Assembly: GCA_019752015.1 (NCBI GenBank)
Contig: JAIEMQ010000004.1
Span: forward strand, 62,001-126,000
From: Cyanobacteriota bacterium
Lineage (GTDB): Bacteria; Acidobacteriota; Vicinamibacteria; Vicinamibacterales; UBA2999
Direction of reading: 5' to 3'
DNA: 64,000 nucleotides
Made by a program: the position numbers and the translations under genes. Shown piece by piece: positions 56,678 through 64,000 of this stretch (its first letter is position 1; each line of letters starts with the position of its first letter). The notes under the pieces are model-generated. The model was not told where the DNA came from, did no database searches, and worked only from the letters and a program-made list of their open reading frames with translations.

Positions 56678-57270
56678 GCCGGTACCACTTTCAGGGAAAA
56701 GGTCACGGCTGCATCGTGTTCGTCGAGTTGCCGCGACAGCATCGCGCGGCCGCGGCTGAGGCGTTGCCGCATCGCTTCCGGCGTGATGCCGCACACCTCC
56801 GCTGCTTCGGCGGGCTTCATTTCATCGACCGCGACGAGCAGTAATGCCTCTCGATAAATGGCGGGAAGCGCGGCGAGCGCCGCATCGAGCCGCTCACCGG
56901 TTTCGCGGGCGACAGTCGACTCGAACGGCGAGGGGCCCGGCGATCCGCTGGGCCACAGGCCGATCATGCCCGGCGCGTGTTGATCCTCGATGGCCCGCGA
57001 GCGGCAGTAGCTGATGTAGAGATTGCGCGCGATCCTGAAGAGCAGCGGCGCCAGCCGCGTATCGTCGTGCAGCCGCGGCAGAATGTCCACGAAGCGCAGC
57101 CAGGTCTCGTCCAGCAGGTCTTCCGCGACGTCGCGACGCCGCGATAACCGGGCGAGAAAGTTGAACAGGCTCGTGTTGAACGCGGCATGGACCTCGTCGA
57201 AGGCATCCGAGTCGGCGGCCTTCAGCCGCGCGACCAGTGCCAGCTCGAACTCGCGTTCCATACCCCTCAT
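56674..57270 (-). CDS. ECF-like sigma-70 family RNA polymerase sigma factor
   Basis: 198 residues if ATG 57270 is used (57261 is also possible, following GAGGGG). Region 2: FDEVHAAFNTSLFNFLARLSRRRDVAEDLLDETWLRFVDILPRLHDD, then LLFRIARNLYISYCRSRAIED. Region 4 with its HTH: LDAALAALPAIYREALLLVAVDEMKPAEAAEVCGITPEAMRQRLSRGRAMLSRQL. It is typical of ECF sigma factors that recognise stress or envelope promoters, and probably transcribes its own operon with the small membrane protein and MacB-like permease. The open frame extends further upstream, but the added part (PRRSLGEGG) is written by a dispersed repeat. Confidence 0.9.
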   Translation of the reverse strand: MRGMEREFELALVARLKAADSDAFDEVHAAFNTSLFNFLARLSRRRDVAEDLLDETWLRFVDILPRLHDDTRLAPLLFRIARNLYISYCRSRAIEDQHAPGMIGLWPSGSPGPSPFESTVARETGERLDAALAALPAIYREALLLVAVDEMKPAEAAEVCGITPEAMRQRLSRGRAMLSRQLDEHDAAVTFSLKVVPA

Positions 57271-57296
57271 AACGCTTTGGACACCGGATTGTGACA

Positions 57297-57334
57297 CCCC
57301 GCCTTCGCCAAGGCTACGGCGAGGCAGGCTGGTC
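57297..57334. repeat. GCCTTCGCCAAGGCTACGGCGAGGCAGGCT element
   Basis: The fullest copy in the window of a hairpin element (arms GCCTTCGCC and GGCGAGGC around AAGGCTAC). It lies between the divergent sigma-factor and membrane-protein genes. Read on the minus strand it gives LPRRSLGEGG, a peptide I recall from many spurious N-termini in environmental genomes. Other partial copies: 8191, 46372, 52363. Confidence 0.75.
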
Positions 57335-57381
57335 ACGTTCGCGCGCGTCAGGCGTTTATGTTGGTGAGAGGGAGGTTCTCA

Positions 57382-57726
57382 GTGGAGCTTTTCAGTGTGT
57401 TTCGTGAAGCCGGCATCGCCGCTCTCCTGAGCATGCTCGTCACGCTGTTTCCCGCGGCCGCCGGTGTGTCCTACCTGCTGTCGCCGTCCGAAAAGCGGCT
57501 GGCATTCCTGCGGCCGGTTTCGCTCGCCGGCTTGTTTGCGGGGCTGGCCGGGCTGCTGTTGGGATTCATCAACGTGCTGAGGGCAATCTGGCGATTTGAA
57601 CGCGCCGTCGACTGGAAGATCGTTGCGGTCGGCTCGGCCGAAGCAATGGTGCCGTTGACGCTGGCGTTTGGCGCGCTGACGTTCGCGTGGCTGTGCGTCG
57701 CGATCGGAATGCGGCGTCAGGCATAA
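57382..57726 (+). CDS. small integral membrane protein of unknown function
   Basis: 114 residues from GTG 57382, chosen because GGGAGG ends six bases upstream; ATG 57358 would put that site inside the gene. Three or four hydrophobic helices: AALLSMLVTLFPAAAGVSYLL, FLRPVSLAGLFAGLAGLLLGFINVL, and MVPLTLAFGALTFAWLCVAIGM, with charged residues at each boundary. The pattern is loosely like MotA/TolQ helices but is too short and lacks the key sequence. Convergent with the his operon; the gap is a GGGGATC repeat. Confidence 0.65.
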   Translation: MELFSVFREAGIAALLSMLVTLFPAAAGVSYLLSPSEKRLAFLRPVSLAGLFAGLAGLLLGFINVLRAIWRFERAVDWKIVAVGSAEAMVPLTLAFGALTFAWLCVAIGMRRQA

Positions 57727-57757
57727 TCGGGGATCGGGGATCGGGGATCGGGGATCA
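57725..57757. repeat. ATCGGGG repeat across the hisA stop
   Basis: Four units of ATCGGGG (AATCGGGG, ATCGGGG, ATCGGGG, ATCGGGG), then ATCAG. The hisA stop codon (57755-57757) is in the last unit. Two convergent transcription units meet here; no hairpin terminator is evident. Confidence 0.7.
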
Positions 57758-58453
57758 GTCTAGCGCGAGTGATCCCGTGTAGATCGCCATGCCGACGACG
57801 GCGTCGATGCCCATGGCGTGGAGGGCGTCGATCTCTTCGCGCGTGGTGATGCCGCCGGCGGCGGTCAGCTTGCGCCCGGTCGCCCTGGCCACCGCCTTGA
57901 TCGCGGACATGTCGGTGCCCTGCATCAGGCCTTCCGTGTCGACGTGCGTGTAGAGAAATTCCTCGCAGTAGCCGTCGAGCAGCTGCACCGCCTGCACCGC
58001 GGTCAGCGGCAGCATGGTCTTCCAGCCGTGGATGCAGACGCGGCCGGCGCGGGAATCGACGGCGGCGATCAGCCGGTGCATGCCGACGGTCTGCGCCAGC
58101 GCGCGCGCGAAGTCGTGATCGATCATCTGCGACAGATCGCCGTCGGGCGATCGGCGGAACAAGCCCGACCCGGCGATCACCGCCTGCGCGCCGGCGGTGA
58201 TCAGCTCCTCCGCGCGCCGCACGCTGCGCACGCCGCCGCCGACGCGGCAGGGGAGCGTCGCGGCGATTTGCCTGACGAGCTCGTCGTTGTTGCCGCGCGA
58301 CATCGCGGCATCGAGATCGATCAGCTGGACCTTCGGGAATTTCGAGAACTTCGCGATCCAGCCGTCGAGGTCGTCCGACGCGATCGCGAGCTTCTCGCCC
58401 TGAACAAGTTGAACGACGCGGCCGCCTTGAAGATCGATCGACGGAATCAACAT
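57755..58453 (-). CDS. hisA: phosphoribosylformimino-5-aminoimidazole carboxamide ribotide isomerase HisA
   Basis: 232 residues from ATG 58453; the open frame upstream is repeat sequence. (beta/alpha)8 barrel with phosphate loops: IPSIDLQGGRVVQLVQGE with catalytic Asp7, the half-barrel phosphate motif RVGGGVRSV, AVDSRAGRVCIHGWK with Asp133 as the other acid, and AAGGITTREEI near the end. It isomerises ProFAR to PRFAR in histidine synthesis, feeding HisF/HisH. It comes last in the operon, after hisF, which reverses the usual hisA-hisF order. The 103-base gap to hisF is the largest in the operon and is filled with repeats. Confidence 0.95.
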   Translation of the reverse strand: MLIPSIDLQGGRVVQLVQGEKLAIASDDLDGWIAKFSKFPKVQLIDLDAAMSRGNNDELVRQIAATLPCRVGGGVRSVRRAEELITAGAQAVIAGSGLFRRSPDGDLSQMIDHDFARALAQTVGMHRLIAAVDSRAGRVCIHGWKTMLPLTAVQAVQLLDGYCEEFLYTHVDTEGLMQGTDMSAIKAVARATGRKLTAAGGITTREEIDALHAMGIDAVVGMAIYTGSLALD

Positions 58454-58461
58454 GCTGTGGA

Positions 58462-58505
58462 CAAACATACACAGAACCACGGAAACACAGAAGCACAGAA
58501 AACAT
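58462..58505. repeat. CACAGAA repeat between hisF and hisA
   Basis: Units TACACAGAA, CCACGGAAA, CACAGAAG, CACAGAAAA. The following 58515-58545 can form a small hairpin (GCCAGTGCCGCTTAGCGGCAATGG). Either may affect expression of hisA within the operon. Confidence 0.6.
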
Positions 58506-58556
58506 TTTGGGCAATGCCAGTGCCGCTTAGCGGCAATGGTCTTAAGGAAAAAAGAT

Positions 58557-59333
58557 TCAAAGTCGTACCGGTATTCCAATCGCGGCAAGGTACTTCTTTA
58601 ACGCCGCCACGCTATGTTCGTTGAAATGAAATACCGAAGCGGCGAGCGCTGCGTCGGCGCGCCCGCTCGTAAACACATCGGCGAAATGTTCGAATGTGCC
58701 GGCGCCGCCCGACGCGATCACCGGGATGTTGACGGCTTCGGACACGGCCGCGGTCATCTCGCAATCGAAACCAGCTTTCGTCCCATCTCGATCTATTGAA
58801 GTCACCAAGATCTCACCGGCGCCGCGATCGGTTGCTTCGCGCGCCCACTCGACCGCGTCGCGGCCCGCGGCGGTGGTGCCGCTTCGAGCGAAGACTTCAT
58901 ACCGCGTCGGAACAATCCGGCTAAAGCCGAATGCTCCACGGGCGTCGATGGCGACGATGACCGCCTGACTTCCATATCGCTTTGCGAGCGTCGTGATCAG
59001 GTTGGGATCGTTCAGCGCCGCGGTGTTCAGGCTGACTTTGTCGGCGCCCGCTTCGATGGCGGCCGCCGCATCTTCTTCAGTGCGAATGCCGCCGCCGACG
59101 GTGAGCGGCAGGAAAATCTCCTTTGCCACCGACGCAATCGTCTGCGCGCGGGCCTGGCGGCTCTCGATCGTCGCCGTGACGTCGAGGATTACCACTTCGT
59201 CGATGCCCTCGACGTTGTAGCGGCGCGCCAGCGCCGCCGGATCGCCGGCGTCACGCAGGTCTGCGAAGTTGACGCCCTTGACGACCTTGCCGTCGCGGAC
59301 GTCGAGACAGGCAATGATTCGTTTTGAAAGCAC
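58557..59333 (-). CDS. hisF: imidazole glycerol phosphate synthase subunit HisF
   Basis: 258 residues. (beta/alpha)8 barrel with the catalytic pair Asp11 ([16 protein letters not shown]) and Asp130 (IVAIDARG), phosphate loops LTVGGGIRT and VIASGGAG, and [16 protein letters not shown]. With HisH it converts PRFAR plus glutamine-derived ammonia to IGP and AICAR. Right after Asp130, at residues 133-143, it carries the peptide [11 protein letters not shown], which is absent from usual HisF and is encoded by a REP-like palindrome; the family normally goes directly to a short Arg/Gly-containing loop and YEVF. The insertion is at a loop near the active face, so activity may be altered but the frame is intact. 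Confidence 0.96.
   Translation of the reverse strand: MLSKRIIACLDVRDGKVVKGVNFADLRDAGDPAALARRYNVEGIDEVVILDVTATIESRQARAQTIASVAKEIFLPLTVGGGIRTEEDAAAAIEAGADKVSLNTAALNDPNLITTLAKRYGSQAVIVAIDARGAFGFSRIVPTRYEVFARSGTTAAGRDAVEWAREATDRGAGEILVTSIDRDGTKAGFDCEMTAAVSEAVNIPVIASGGAGTFEHFADVFTSGRADAALAASVFHFNEHSVAALKKYLAAIGIPVRL
58909..58937. repeat. REP-like palindrome inside hisF
   Basis: GGAACAATCCGGCTAAAGCC with GAATGCTCC following: the palindrome ATCCGGCT-AA-AGCCGAAT has one mismatch. It matches the copy in the penicillin acylase (14216-14244) at all but one or two positions over 29 bases and, in the same reading frame, encodes the same GFSRIVP. Confidence 0.85.
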
Positions 59334-59339
59334 GTCCGA

Positions 59340-60002
59340 CTACGCTCCGCCCGCGTTGCGCGAGCTTCGTCGAGACAGGCTGGAGTCGATGCTGGAGACC
59401 CAGTTGCTCAAGACATGAAGTCCGACGTCGCCGGATTTTTCCGGGTGAAACTGCACCGCCGAAACGTTGTCGCGCTCGACGGCGGCGCTGAAATCCACGC
59501 CGTACTCGCACACCGCTGCCGTGTCGGCGACGACCGGCGCCGCATACGAGTGCGTGAAATAGACCTGCGATCCGTGGCTGACGCCGGCCATCAACCGGGA
59601 CGGCCGGTTGATGACGAGTGAATTCCAGCCAACGTGGGGGACTTTCAAGGGGCTTGGGGCCTGGGACCTGGGGCCTGGGCGGGCCAGGTTGAAACACTTT
59701 CCCTTGAACAAGCCAAAACCTTTCGCGTCGGCGGCTTCTTCGCTTCCTTCAAACAGCCACTGGAGTCCCACGCAAATGCCGAGCAGCGGTATGCCGTCGT
59801 CGACGGTCGCCTTGATGGCCGCGCGCCATTCGTCGCACAACGCCTGCGTCGTATCGAAGTGGCCGACACCGGGGACAATGATGCCGTGGGCGCGGCCGAG
59901 CTCGCCGGCCACGCTCGGCGTCCAGGTGTGCGCGCCGATTGCGGTGAGCGCCTTTCGCACCGACGTGAGATTGCCGGCGCCGTAGTCGACCAGTGCGATC
60001 AC
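59340..60002 (-). CDS. hisH: imidazole glycerol phosphate synthase subunit HisH (glutaminase)
   Basis: 220 residues, GTG start overlapping the hisB stop (GTGA). Class I glutamine amidotransferase: [28 protein letters not shown], nucleophile Cys77 in [23 protein letters not shown], and the His/Glu of the triad in [12 protein letters not shown]. It supplies ammonia to HisF. A GGGGCCTGGG repeat (59649-59692) adds [13 protein letters not shown] between GKCFNL and KVPHVGWN, making this loop longer than usual. The last residues ([18 protein letters not shown]) are also encoded by an element with TTCGTCGAGACAGGCTGGAG words. Six bases separate it from hisF. Confidence 0.95.
   Translation of the reverse strand: MIALVDYGAGNLTSVRKALTAIGAHTWTPSVAGELGRAHGIIVPGVGHFDTTQALCDEWRAAIKATVDDGIPLLGICVGLQWLFEGSEEAADAKGFGLFKGKCFNLARPGPRSQAPSPLKVPHVGWNSLVINRPSRLMAGVSHGSQVYFTHSYAAPVVADTAAVCEYGVDFSAAVERDNVSAVQFHPEKSGDVGLHVLSNWVSSIDSSLSRRSSRNAGGA
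59649..59692. repeat. GGGGCCTGGGACCT repeat inside hisH
   Basis: Units GGGGCTT, GGGGCCTGGGACCT, GGGGCCTGGGCGGG. On the minus strand they encode [13 protein letters not shown], an insertion in a HisH surface loop before PHVGWN. Confidence 0.7.
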
Positions 60003-60586
60003 AGCAGGCCCTTCGTGCTCGGCAGCATTTTCGCCAGCCGCTTGTCTTTCGCACACGCGGCGCGCAGCGCGCGGGCGAAGGCCTTGAAGCACGCTTCGAT
60101 CTTGTGATGGTTCGAGCGGCCGTACATCACCTTGACGTGTACGTTGGCGCGCGCGGCCATCGCGAAGCCGTCGAAGAAATCGTCGACCAGCTCGCTCTGC
60201 AGATCGCCGACAATGCGCACCGTCACCTTGGTATCGACGACAGCGTGAGGCCGGCCGCTGAGATCGATCGCCGCGACCGCGAGCGTTTCGTCCATCGGCA
60301 TCACGAAGTAACCGGCGCGATTGATGCCGCGCTTGCCGCCAATCGCCTTCAGCACGGCTTCGCCGAGCGCAATGCCGACGTCCTCGACGGTGTGGTGCTG
60401 ATCGACGTCGAGATCGCCGGTGGCGTTGACCTTCAGATCGAATCCGCCATGGCGGGCGACGAGGTCGAGCATGTGATCGAGGAAGCGGATGCCGGTCCGG
60501 TTCTCGAAGCGGCCCTTGCCGTCGAGAGCCAGCGAGAGTTTGATCTGCGTTTCCGCCGTGCGGCGGTCGATTACAGCTTTGCGCAT
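59999..60586 (-). CDS. hisB: imidazoleglycerol-phosphate dehydratase HisB
   Basis: 195 residues, the monofunctional dehydratase form with no N-terminal phosphatase domain. Duplicated fold with both metal motifs: [10 protein letters not shown] (His64, His65, Glu68, Asp69) and the second [37 protein letters not shown] and [12 protein letters not shown] are also typical. It dehydrates IGP to imidazole acetol phosphate using manganese. Its start overlaps the hisC coding region by 16 bases and its stop overlaps hisH. The histidinol-phosphatase activity must be encoded elsewhere. Confidence 0.96.
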   Translation of the reverse strand: MRKAVIDRRTAETQIKLSLALDGKGRFENRTGIRFLDHMLDLVARHGGFDLKVNATGDLDVDQHHTVEDVGIALGEAVLKAIGGKRGINRAGYFVMPMDETLAVAAIDLSGRPHAVVDTKVTVRIVGDLQSELVDDFFDGFAMAARANVHVKVMYGRSNHHKIEACFKAFARALRAACAKDKRLAKMLPSTKGLL

Positions 60587-61647
60587 AGCGCCTCGAGCGT
60601 CTCGGCGGCCTTACGCGTGTGTTCGACGACGCCGGTGGTGAGTCGAAAGCAGGTCGGCGTCGCCGGATCCCTGGTGCGGTCGCGGACGAACACCCCTTTC
60701 GCGATCATGCCGTCGATCAACTGACGCGCCTTTGCGCCGCCATCGATCAACACGAAATTCGCGGTGCTCTTCCAGTACTTCAAGCCGGCCCGGTCGCACG
60801 CCGCATAGACGAGCTCCTTCGATTCCTTTGCCTGCGCGAGGTACCAGGTTCGGAACGAGGGATCGCCAATCGCCGCGCGCATCGCCGCGACTGCGACCAC
60901 GTTGAGGTTGAAGAGCGGCATGCAGCGCCGAATCGGCGCGAGGATTTCCGGCGACGCGATCATCACGCCGACGCGCATGCCGGCGAGACCGAAGGCCTTC
61001 GAGAACGTGCGGCCGATCAACACGTTCGGATACTTTGCCGCTTCGGAGAGGAAGTTCTCGCCGAGAAAATCGTGATACGCCTCGTCGACGAACACAAGTG
61101 CGTGTCCGGCGGCCTTCGCGATTTGATGAATCGCGTCCTTCGGAATCGGCTGGCCGCTCGGGTTGTTCGGATTGTTCACGTAGACGATGCGCGTGTTTTT
61201 CGTGATCGCGCGCAGCATCCCCTCGAGTGGAAAGGCAAAGTCTTTTCCTGGCGGCACCGAGACGACACGCGCGCCGAGCGAATGCGCGCCGTGGATGTAC
61301 GGCTCGAACGCCGGCTGGGCGACGAGAATCTCCGTCGTTCCCGATGGCGCGGTCAGCGATGCACTGAGCTCGACCAGCGCTTCCGGCGCGCGATTGATGA
61401 GATACGCGATCGACACCAGCAATATGCCTTCGTCGAGGCCGTTGGTCAGCACGATCCGATCGGGATCGACGCCGAGGAACGCCGCGGTCTCGAGGATCGC
61501 GTCCCGGAAGTCGGGGTAAGTCGCGAGTGCGGGGCCATCGAATGCGCGGACGGCGTCAACGACCCGCTGCGAACACCCGCCGGTGTTCTCGTTCAGGTGA
61601 AGGCGAAGGCCTGGTCCGAGGTCAGGGACACCTTGTATCGTCGTCAT
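60571..61647 (-). CDS. hisC: histidinol-phosphate aminotransferase HisC
   Basis: 358 residues, PLP fold type [19 protein letters not shown] at the N-terminus, [13 protein letters not shown], the PLP-contacting [10 protein letters not shown] and [10 protein letters not shown], and the Schiff-base lysine in [17 protein letters not shown]. It moves an amino group from glutamate to imidazole acetol phosphate. Substrate choice among HisC, Ala and aromatic relatives is settled here by the operon. The start overlaps the hisD stop by four bases, and a REP-like palindrome lies just before it, inside hisD. Confidence 0.95.
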   Translation of the reverse strand: MTTIQGVPDLGPGLRLHLNENTGGCSQRVVDAVRAFDGPALATYPDFRDAILETAAFLGVDPDRIVLTNGLDEGILLVSIAYLINRAPEALVELSASLTAPSGTTEILVAQPAFEPYIHGAHSLGARVVSVPPGKDFAFPLEGMLRAITKNTRIVYVNNPNNPSGQPIPKDAIHQIAKAAGHALVFVDEAYHDFLGENFLSEAAKYPNVLIGRTFSKAFGLAGMRVGVMIASPEILAPIRRCMPLFNLNVVAVAAMRAAIGDPSFRTWYLAQAKESKELVYAACDRAGLKYWKSTANFVLIDGGAKARQLIDGMIAKGVFVRDRTRDPATPTCFRLTTGVVEHTRKAAETLEALCAKL

Positions 61648-62918
61648 CGTGGTTTCGGCGCCACTAAAGTGGCGCCCTCCCGGTTGATTCGTCGGTCTAT
61701 GGATCGGGCGTGCATTTCGAGGCCTTCGGCACGCGCGAGCGTCGTAATGGTCTTGCCAATCGACTTCAGCCCGCGTGGGGTCGTGCGCTGAACAGAAATC
61801 AGTTTGACGAAGTCGGCGGCGTTCAAGCCGCCGCGATATCGAGCCGCTCCGGCGGTGGGAAGCACGTGGTTGGAGCCGATCGCGTAATCGCCCGCGACCT
61901 GCGGGGTCGGTATGCCGACGAACAGCGATCCGGCGTTCACGACTTGATTCGCAATCGTGTGATTACCGGTCACCACGTGTTCGGCCGCCGCTTCGTTGGC
62001 CAGTGCGACCGCCTCCTTGATCGTCCGGCAGACGATGATGCCGCCGTGGCGCGCGATCGACTGCTTGGCGGGACCGCGCACTGGCATTTGCCGTTCGACT
62101 TCTCTGGCGACTTGCTGCGCGAGCCGCTTGCTCGTCGTGATCAGCACCGCACGAGCGTCCGGATCGTGTTCCGCCTGCGCGAGCAGGTCGGCTGCGATCC
62201 ATGACGGCGATCCCGTCGCCGTCACGATGAGGATCTCCGTCGGTCCCGCGTAGAAGTCGATGCCGCAGTCGGACGAAATCAGCGACTTCGCCGCCGACAC
62301 CCAGCGATTGCCGGGGCCGACGATCTTGTCGACACGCGGCACCGTGCGCGTGCCGTAGGCCATCGCCGCGATCGCGTGGGCGCCGCCAATCTGAAAGAGA
62401 CGATCCGCGCCGGCCTCGATCGCGGCCGCGAACACCGCGGCATCGGGGCGAGGACAACAGACGATCACTTCTTCGACACCGGCGGCGCGCGCCGGGATCG
62501 CCGTCATCAACAGTGACGAAGGCAGGGGATACCGCCCTGCCGGCACGTAACAGCCGACGCGCTGAAGGGGAGTCACGCGCTGCGCCACCGTGATGCCTGG
62601 CGCGACATTGAGGCGCCACCCGTGCGGCACCTGCCGCTTCGCCACCGCCCTGATGTTGCGCGCCGCTCGTCCAATTGCGGTGCGCACGTCATCGGGCAGC
62701 GTCCGTGCGTGCGACTCCCACTTCGCGCGCGGCACTTCGATCGACCCGGTCAGCCCGTCGAACTGCTTCGCGTACCGCTTCAATACCGCATCGCCACCAC
62801 GGCGGACGCGGTTGATGATTTGCCGGGCGCCAAGCAGCGTCGAGTTGTCCCGGACCCGCTCAGCAGCAAGCAGTTGACTAACCGCGATCCGGTCCGAAGA
62901 TGAGACGATCCTGATCAT
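61644..62918 (-). CDS. hisD: histidinol dehydrogenase HisD
   Basis: 424 residues. Family markers in order: GGDAVLKRYAKQFDG, VAQRVTPLQRVGCYVPAGRYPLPSSLLMTAIPA, IGGAHAIAAMAYGT, VDKIVGPGNRWVSAAKSLI, GTEILIV-type block (AGPTEILIVT), the zinc-site QAEHDPDA, EHVVTGN and AGSLFVG, and DYAIGSNHVLPTAGAARYRGGL. It oxidises L-histidinol twice with NAD to histidine, with zinc. The C-terminal [12 protein letters not shown] is encoded by a palindrome of the GGCGCCACT-AA-AGTGGCGCC type, so the natural end may have been replaced. 33 bases separate it from hisG; these are CCTTCGTG repeats. Confidence 0.96.
   Translation of the reverse strand: MIRIVSSSDRIAVSQLLAAERVRDNSTLLGARQIINRVRRGGDAVLKRYAKQFDGLTGSIEVPRAKWESHARTLPDDVRTAIGRAARNIRAVAKRQVPHGWRLNVAPGITVAQRVTPLQRVGCYVPAGRYPLPSSLLMTAIPARAAGVEEVIVCCPRPDAAVFAAAIEAGADRLFQIGGAHAIAAMAYGTRTVPRVDKIVGPGNRWVSAAKSLISSDCGIDFYAGPTEILIVTATGSPSWIAADLLAQAEHDPDARAVLITTSKRLAQQVAREVERQMPVRGPAKQSIARHGGIIVCRTIKEAVALANEAAAEHVVTGNHTIANQVVNAGSLFVGIPTPQVAGDYAIGSNHVLPTAGAARYRGGLNAADFVKLISVQRTTPRGLKSIGKTITTLARAEGLEMHARSIDRRINREGATLVAPKPR
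61657..61676. repeat. palindrome GGCGCCACTAAAGTGGCGCC at the hisD 3' end
   Basis: Perfect palindrome with a 9-bp stem and AA loop, the same geometry as the RAYT-locus REPs but a different stem sequence. It encodes GATLVAP in hisD and lies ten bases upstream of the hisC start codon, where it could fold and affect hisC translation. Confidence 0.75.
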
Positions 62919-62920
62919 AA

Positions 62921-62950
62921 GAAGTCTTCGTGCCCTTCGTGTCCTTCGTG
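62921..62950. repeat. CCTTCGTG repeat between hisG and hisD
   Basis: Three units CTTCGTGC, CCTTCGTGT, CCTTCGTGTTC fill the 33-base spacer. No other signal was seen. Confidence 0.65.
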
Positions 62951-62951
62951 T

Positions 62952-63839
62952 TCAGACGACGATCTTGTTCAACGGGTACTCGACGATGCCTTGCCCGCCC
63001 GCCATTTTCAGTCTCGGGATCAGATCGCGCGCCGTCTTCTCTTCGAGAATCGTATTGATCGCGACCCAGTCCGGATCGCTCAACGACGAGACCGTCGGCC
63101 GCTGCAACGCCGGCAGCAATCCAATCAGTTTGTCGAGATCGGTGCGCTTCGCATTCAGCATCAACCCGACGCGCCCCTGCGCCTCGATCGCCGCCTTGAG
63201 CAGCAGCGCCACGTTTTCGATCTTTGTCTTCTTCCACGAATCCGACAGCGCTGTCTGATTGGCGATCAGCTGCGTGTTCGACTCCATGATGGTCTCGAGA
63301 ATGCGCAGCCGGTTGGCGCGGAGTGTCGACCCGGTTTCCGTCGCTTCGACGATCGCGTCGGCGAGCACCGGCGGCTTCACCTCGGTCGCGCCCCAGGAGA
63401 ATTCGACATCGACGTTCATGCCTTTCGACGTGAAGTAATGCCGCGTGACGCGGACGAGCTCGGTGGCGATGCGCTTGCCGTTCAGATCGGCGGCGGTCTT
63501 GAACGGCGAATCTTCCGGCGCGGCCAGCACCCACTTCACCTTGCCGAAACTCTGCTTCGAGTAGACCAGGTCGCAGATGCGCGCGAGCGGCGTCTTTTCC
63601 GGATGGCCGATCTCGTGCTCGGCGATCCAGTCCTGCCCGGTCAGGCCGGCGTCGAGCACGCCGTCGGCCACGTAGCGCGCCATTTCCTGCGCGCGAATCA
63701 GCATGCACTCGATCTCGGGGTCGTCGATCGACGGAAAATACGATCGCGAATCGACGCGCAGGATGTAGCCGGCGCGCTGGAACAGCTGGATCGTGGGGTC
63801 CTGCAACGATCCTTTCGGGATGCCGAGCCGGAGCTTCAT
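62952..63839 (-). CDS. hisG: ATP phosphoribosyltransferase HisG, long form
   Basis: 295 residues from ATG 63839, which overlaps the hisI stop (ATGA). Start [24 protein letters not shown], followed by [40 protein letters not shown], and [36 protein letters not shown], where the PRPP-binding loop lies. The C-terminal domain (about 220-290: [42 protein letters not shown]) is the regulatory ACT-like part of the long form, so feedback inhibition by histidine is expected without HisZ. It catalyses the first step, ATP plus PRPP to PR-ATP. Confidence 0.96.
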   Translation of the reverse strand: MKLRLGIPKGSLQDPTIQLFQRAGYILRVDSRSYFPSIDDPEIECMLIRAQEMARYVADGVLDAGLTGQDWIAEHEIGHPEKTPLARICDLVYSKQSFGKVKWVLAAPEDSPFKTAADLNGKRIATELVRVTRHYFTSKGMNVDVEFSWGATEVKPPVLADAIVEATETGSTLRANRLRILETIMESNTQLIANQTALSDSWKKTKIENVALLLKAAIEAQGRVGLMLNAKRTDLDKLIGLLPALQRPTVSSLSDPDWVAINTILEEKTARDLIPRLKMAGGQGIVEYPLNKIVV

Positions 63840-64000
63840 CGGCGATCTCCGACTTCCGCCTTCTCGACGTAAGTGCAGAAACACGAGACGCGATTCAGGT
63901 GACAGACATTGCCCTCGCCTTCACGGCGCACCTTGAAGAGCACGGTGTCCTCGTCGCAATCGAGCATCACCTGCCGCACCAGCAGGCGATTGCCTGACGT
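63836..64000 (-). CDS. hisI: phosphoribosyl-AMP cyclohydrolase HisI, C-terminal part
   Basis: The last 54 residues of a gene running off the right edge. [28 protein letters not shown], then the zinc-site CHLNRVSCF with its two cysteines, is the ending of HisI; the DCDED motif matches the magnesium-site Asp cluster. It opens the ring of PR-AMP. The end ([13 protein letters not shown]) shows no fused HisE domain, so hisE must lie elsewhere. It is coupled to hisG by ATGA overlap, showing that the operon continues upstream beyond the window. Confidence 0.9.
   Translation of the reverse strand, partial: TSGNRLLVRQVMLDCDEDTVLFKVRREGEGNVCHLNRVSCFCTYVEKAEVGDRR

Noticed and set aside
54012-57270. Efflux or biosynthetic gene cluster around the MacB-like permease
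   Set aside because: No ATPase, adaptor or biosynthetic enzyme is adjacent; only a sigma factor and a small membrane protein.

Overview
This GC-rich, gene-dense window (coding on both strands, many 1- to 4-base ATGA/GTGA/TTGA overlaps) looks like a chromosomal segment of an Acidobacteriota genome, most likely Vicinamibacteria-like. That placement is inferred from gene content: a MacB-type orphan permease behind an ECF-like sigma factor, two very large TonB-dependent receptors with N-terminal carboxypeptidase-regulatory-like domains, a DUF1800/DUF1501 pair, a PIG-L deacetylase, PQQ-dependent and c-type heme proteins, and a PilT-like ATPase with an acidobacterial-style accessory protein. No rRNA, tRNA, CRISPR array, prophage or plasmid genes were seen, and no gene-free stretch exceeds about 280 bases.

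Layout. 1-2000: the start of an HI0933-type flavoprotein, an unknown protein, a truncated secreted protein running into a DinB-like gene, and an NTF2-like secreted protein. 2000-7940 (minus): one transcription unit of a hydrolase-LuxR fusion, an M16 peptidase pair (active plus inactive subunit), a small unknown protein and a PilT-like ATPase. 8060-11415: an MddA/NnrU-type membrane methyltransferase, nhaR, and purEK. 11425-15000: two broken genes joined tail to tail, then a penicillin-acylase-family hydrolase. 15000-15750: a REP-associated tyrosine transposase (RAYT) inside a cluster of REP palindromes. 15950-18760: an Ada DNA-repair fusion, a D-amino-acid-oxidase-like flavoprotein, a basic small protein. 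18800-27500: TonB receptor, PIG-L deacetylase, DUF1800 and DUF1501 proteins. 27500-31640: SYLF protein, TIGR01777 epimerase-like protein, a membrane GAF sensor coupled to a Ser/Thr kinase. 31670-38880: a complete TetR-controlled tripartite efflux operon related to ybiH-ybhGFSR, with the two halves of YbhF split around a tolC gene. 38900-46775: a long foldback element, UMF1-type transporter, DUF4097 protein, TPR protein, second TonB receptor. 46800-53980: PQQ quinoprotein, esterase, sirtuin, cytochrome c-domain protein, metal-binding-domain protein, membrane protein. 54000-57730: sigma factor, 67-residue membrane protein, MacB-like permease. 57750-64000: his operon in the order hisI(partial)-G-D-C-B-H-F-A, reading leftwards.

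The most unusual signal is not one gene. Almost every gene boundary carries short degenerate tandem repeats (7-14 base units) or small palindromes, and these have entered reading frames: they encode parts of signal peptides (M16 partner, TPR protein, esterase), Tat-linker and N-terminal linker peptides, C-terminal tails, and at least one ribosome binding site. REP palindromes related to those at the RAYT insert the same peptide, GFSRIVP, into both HisF and the penicillin acylase. This repeat-driven remodelling, the RAYT locus that may drive part of it, and the 193-base foldback element are the points I would check first. All functional statements are from reading the sequence and family knowledge; no database search was run.
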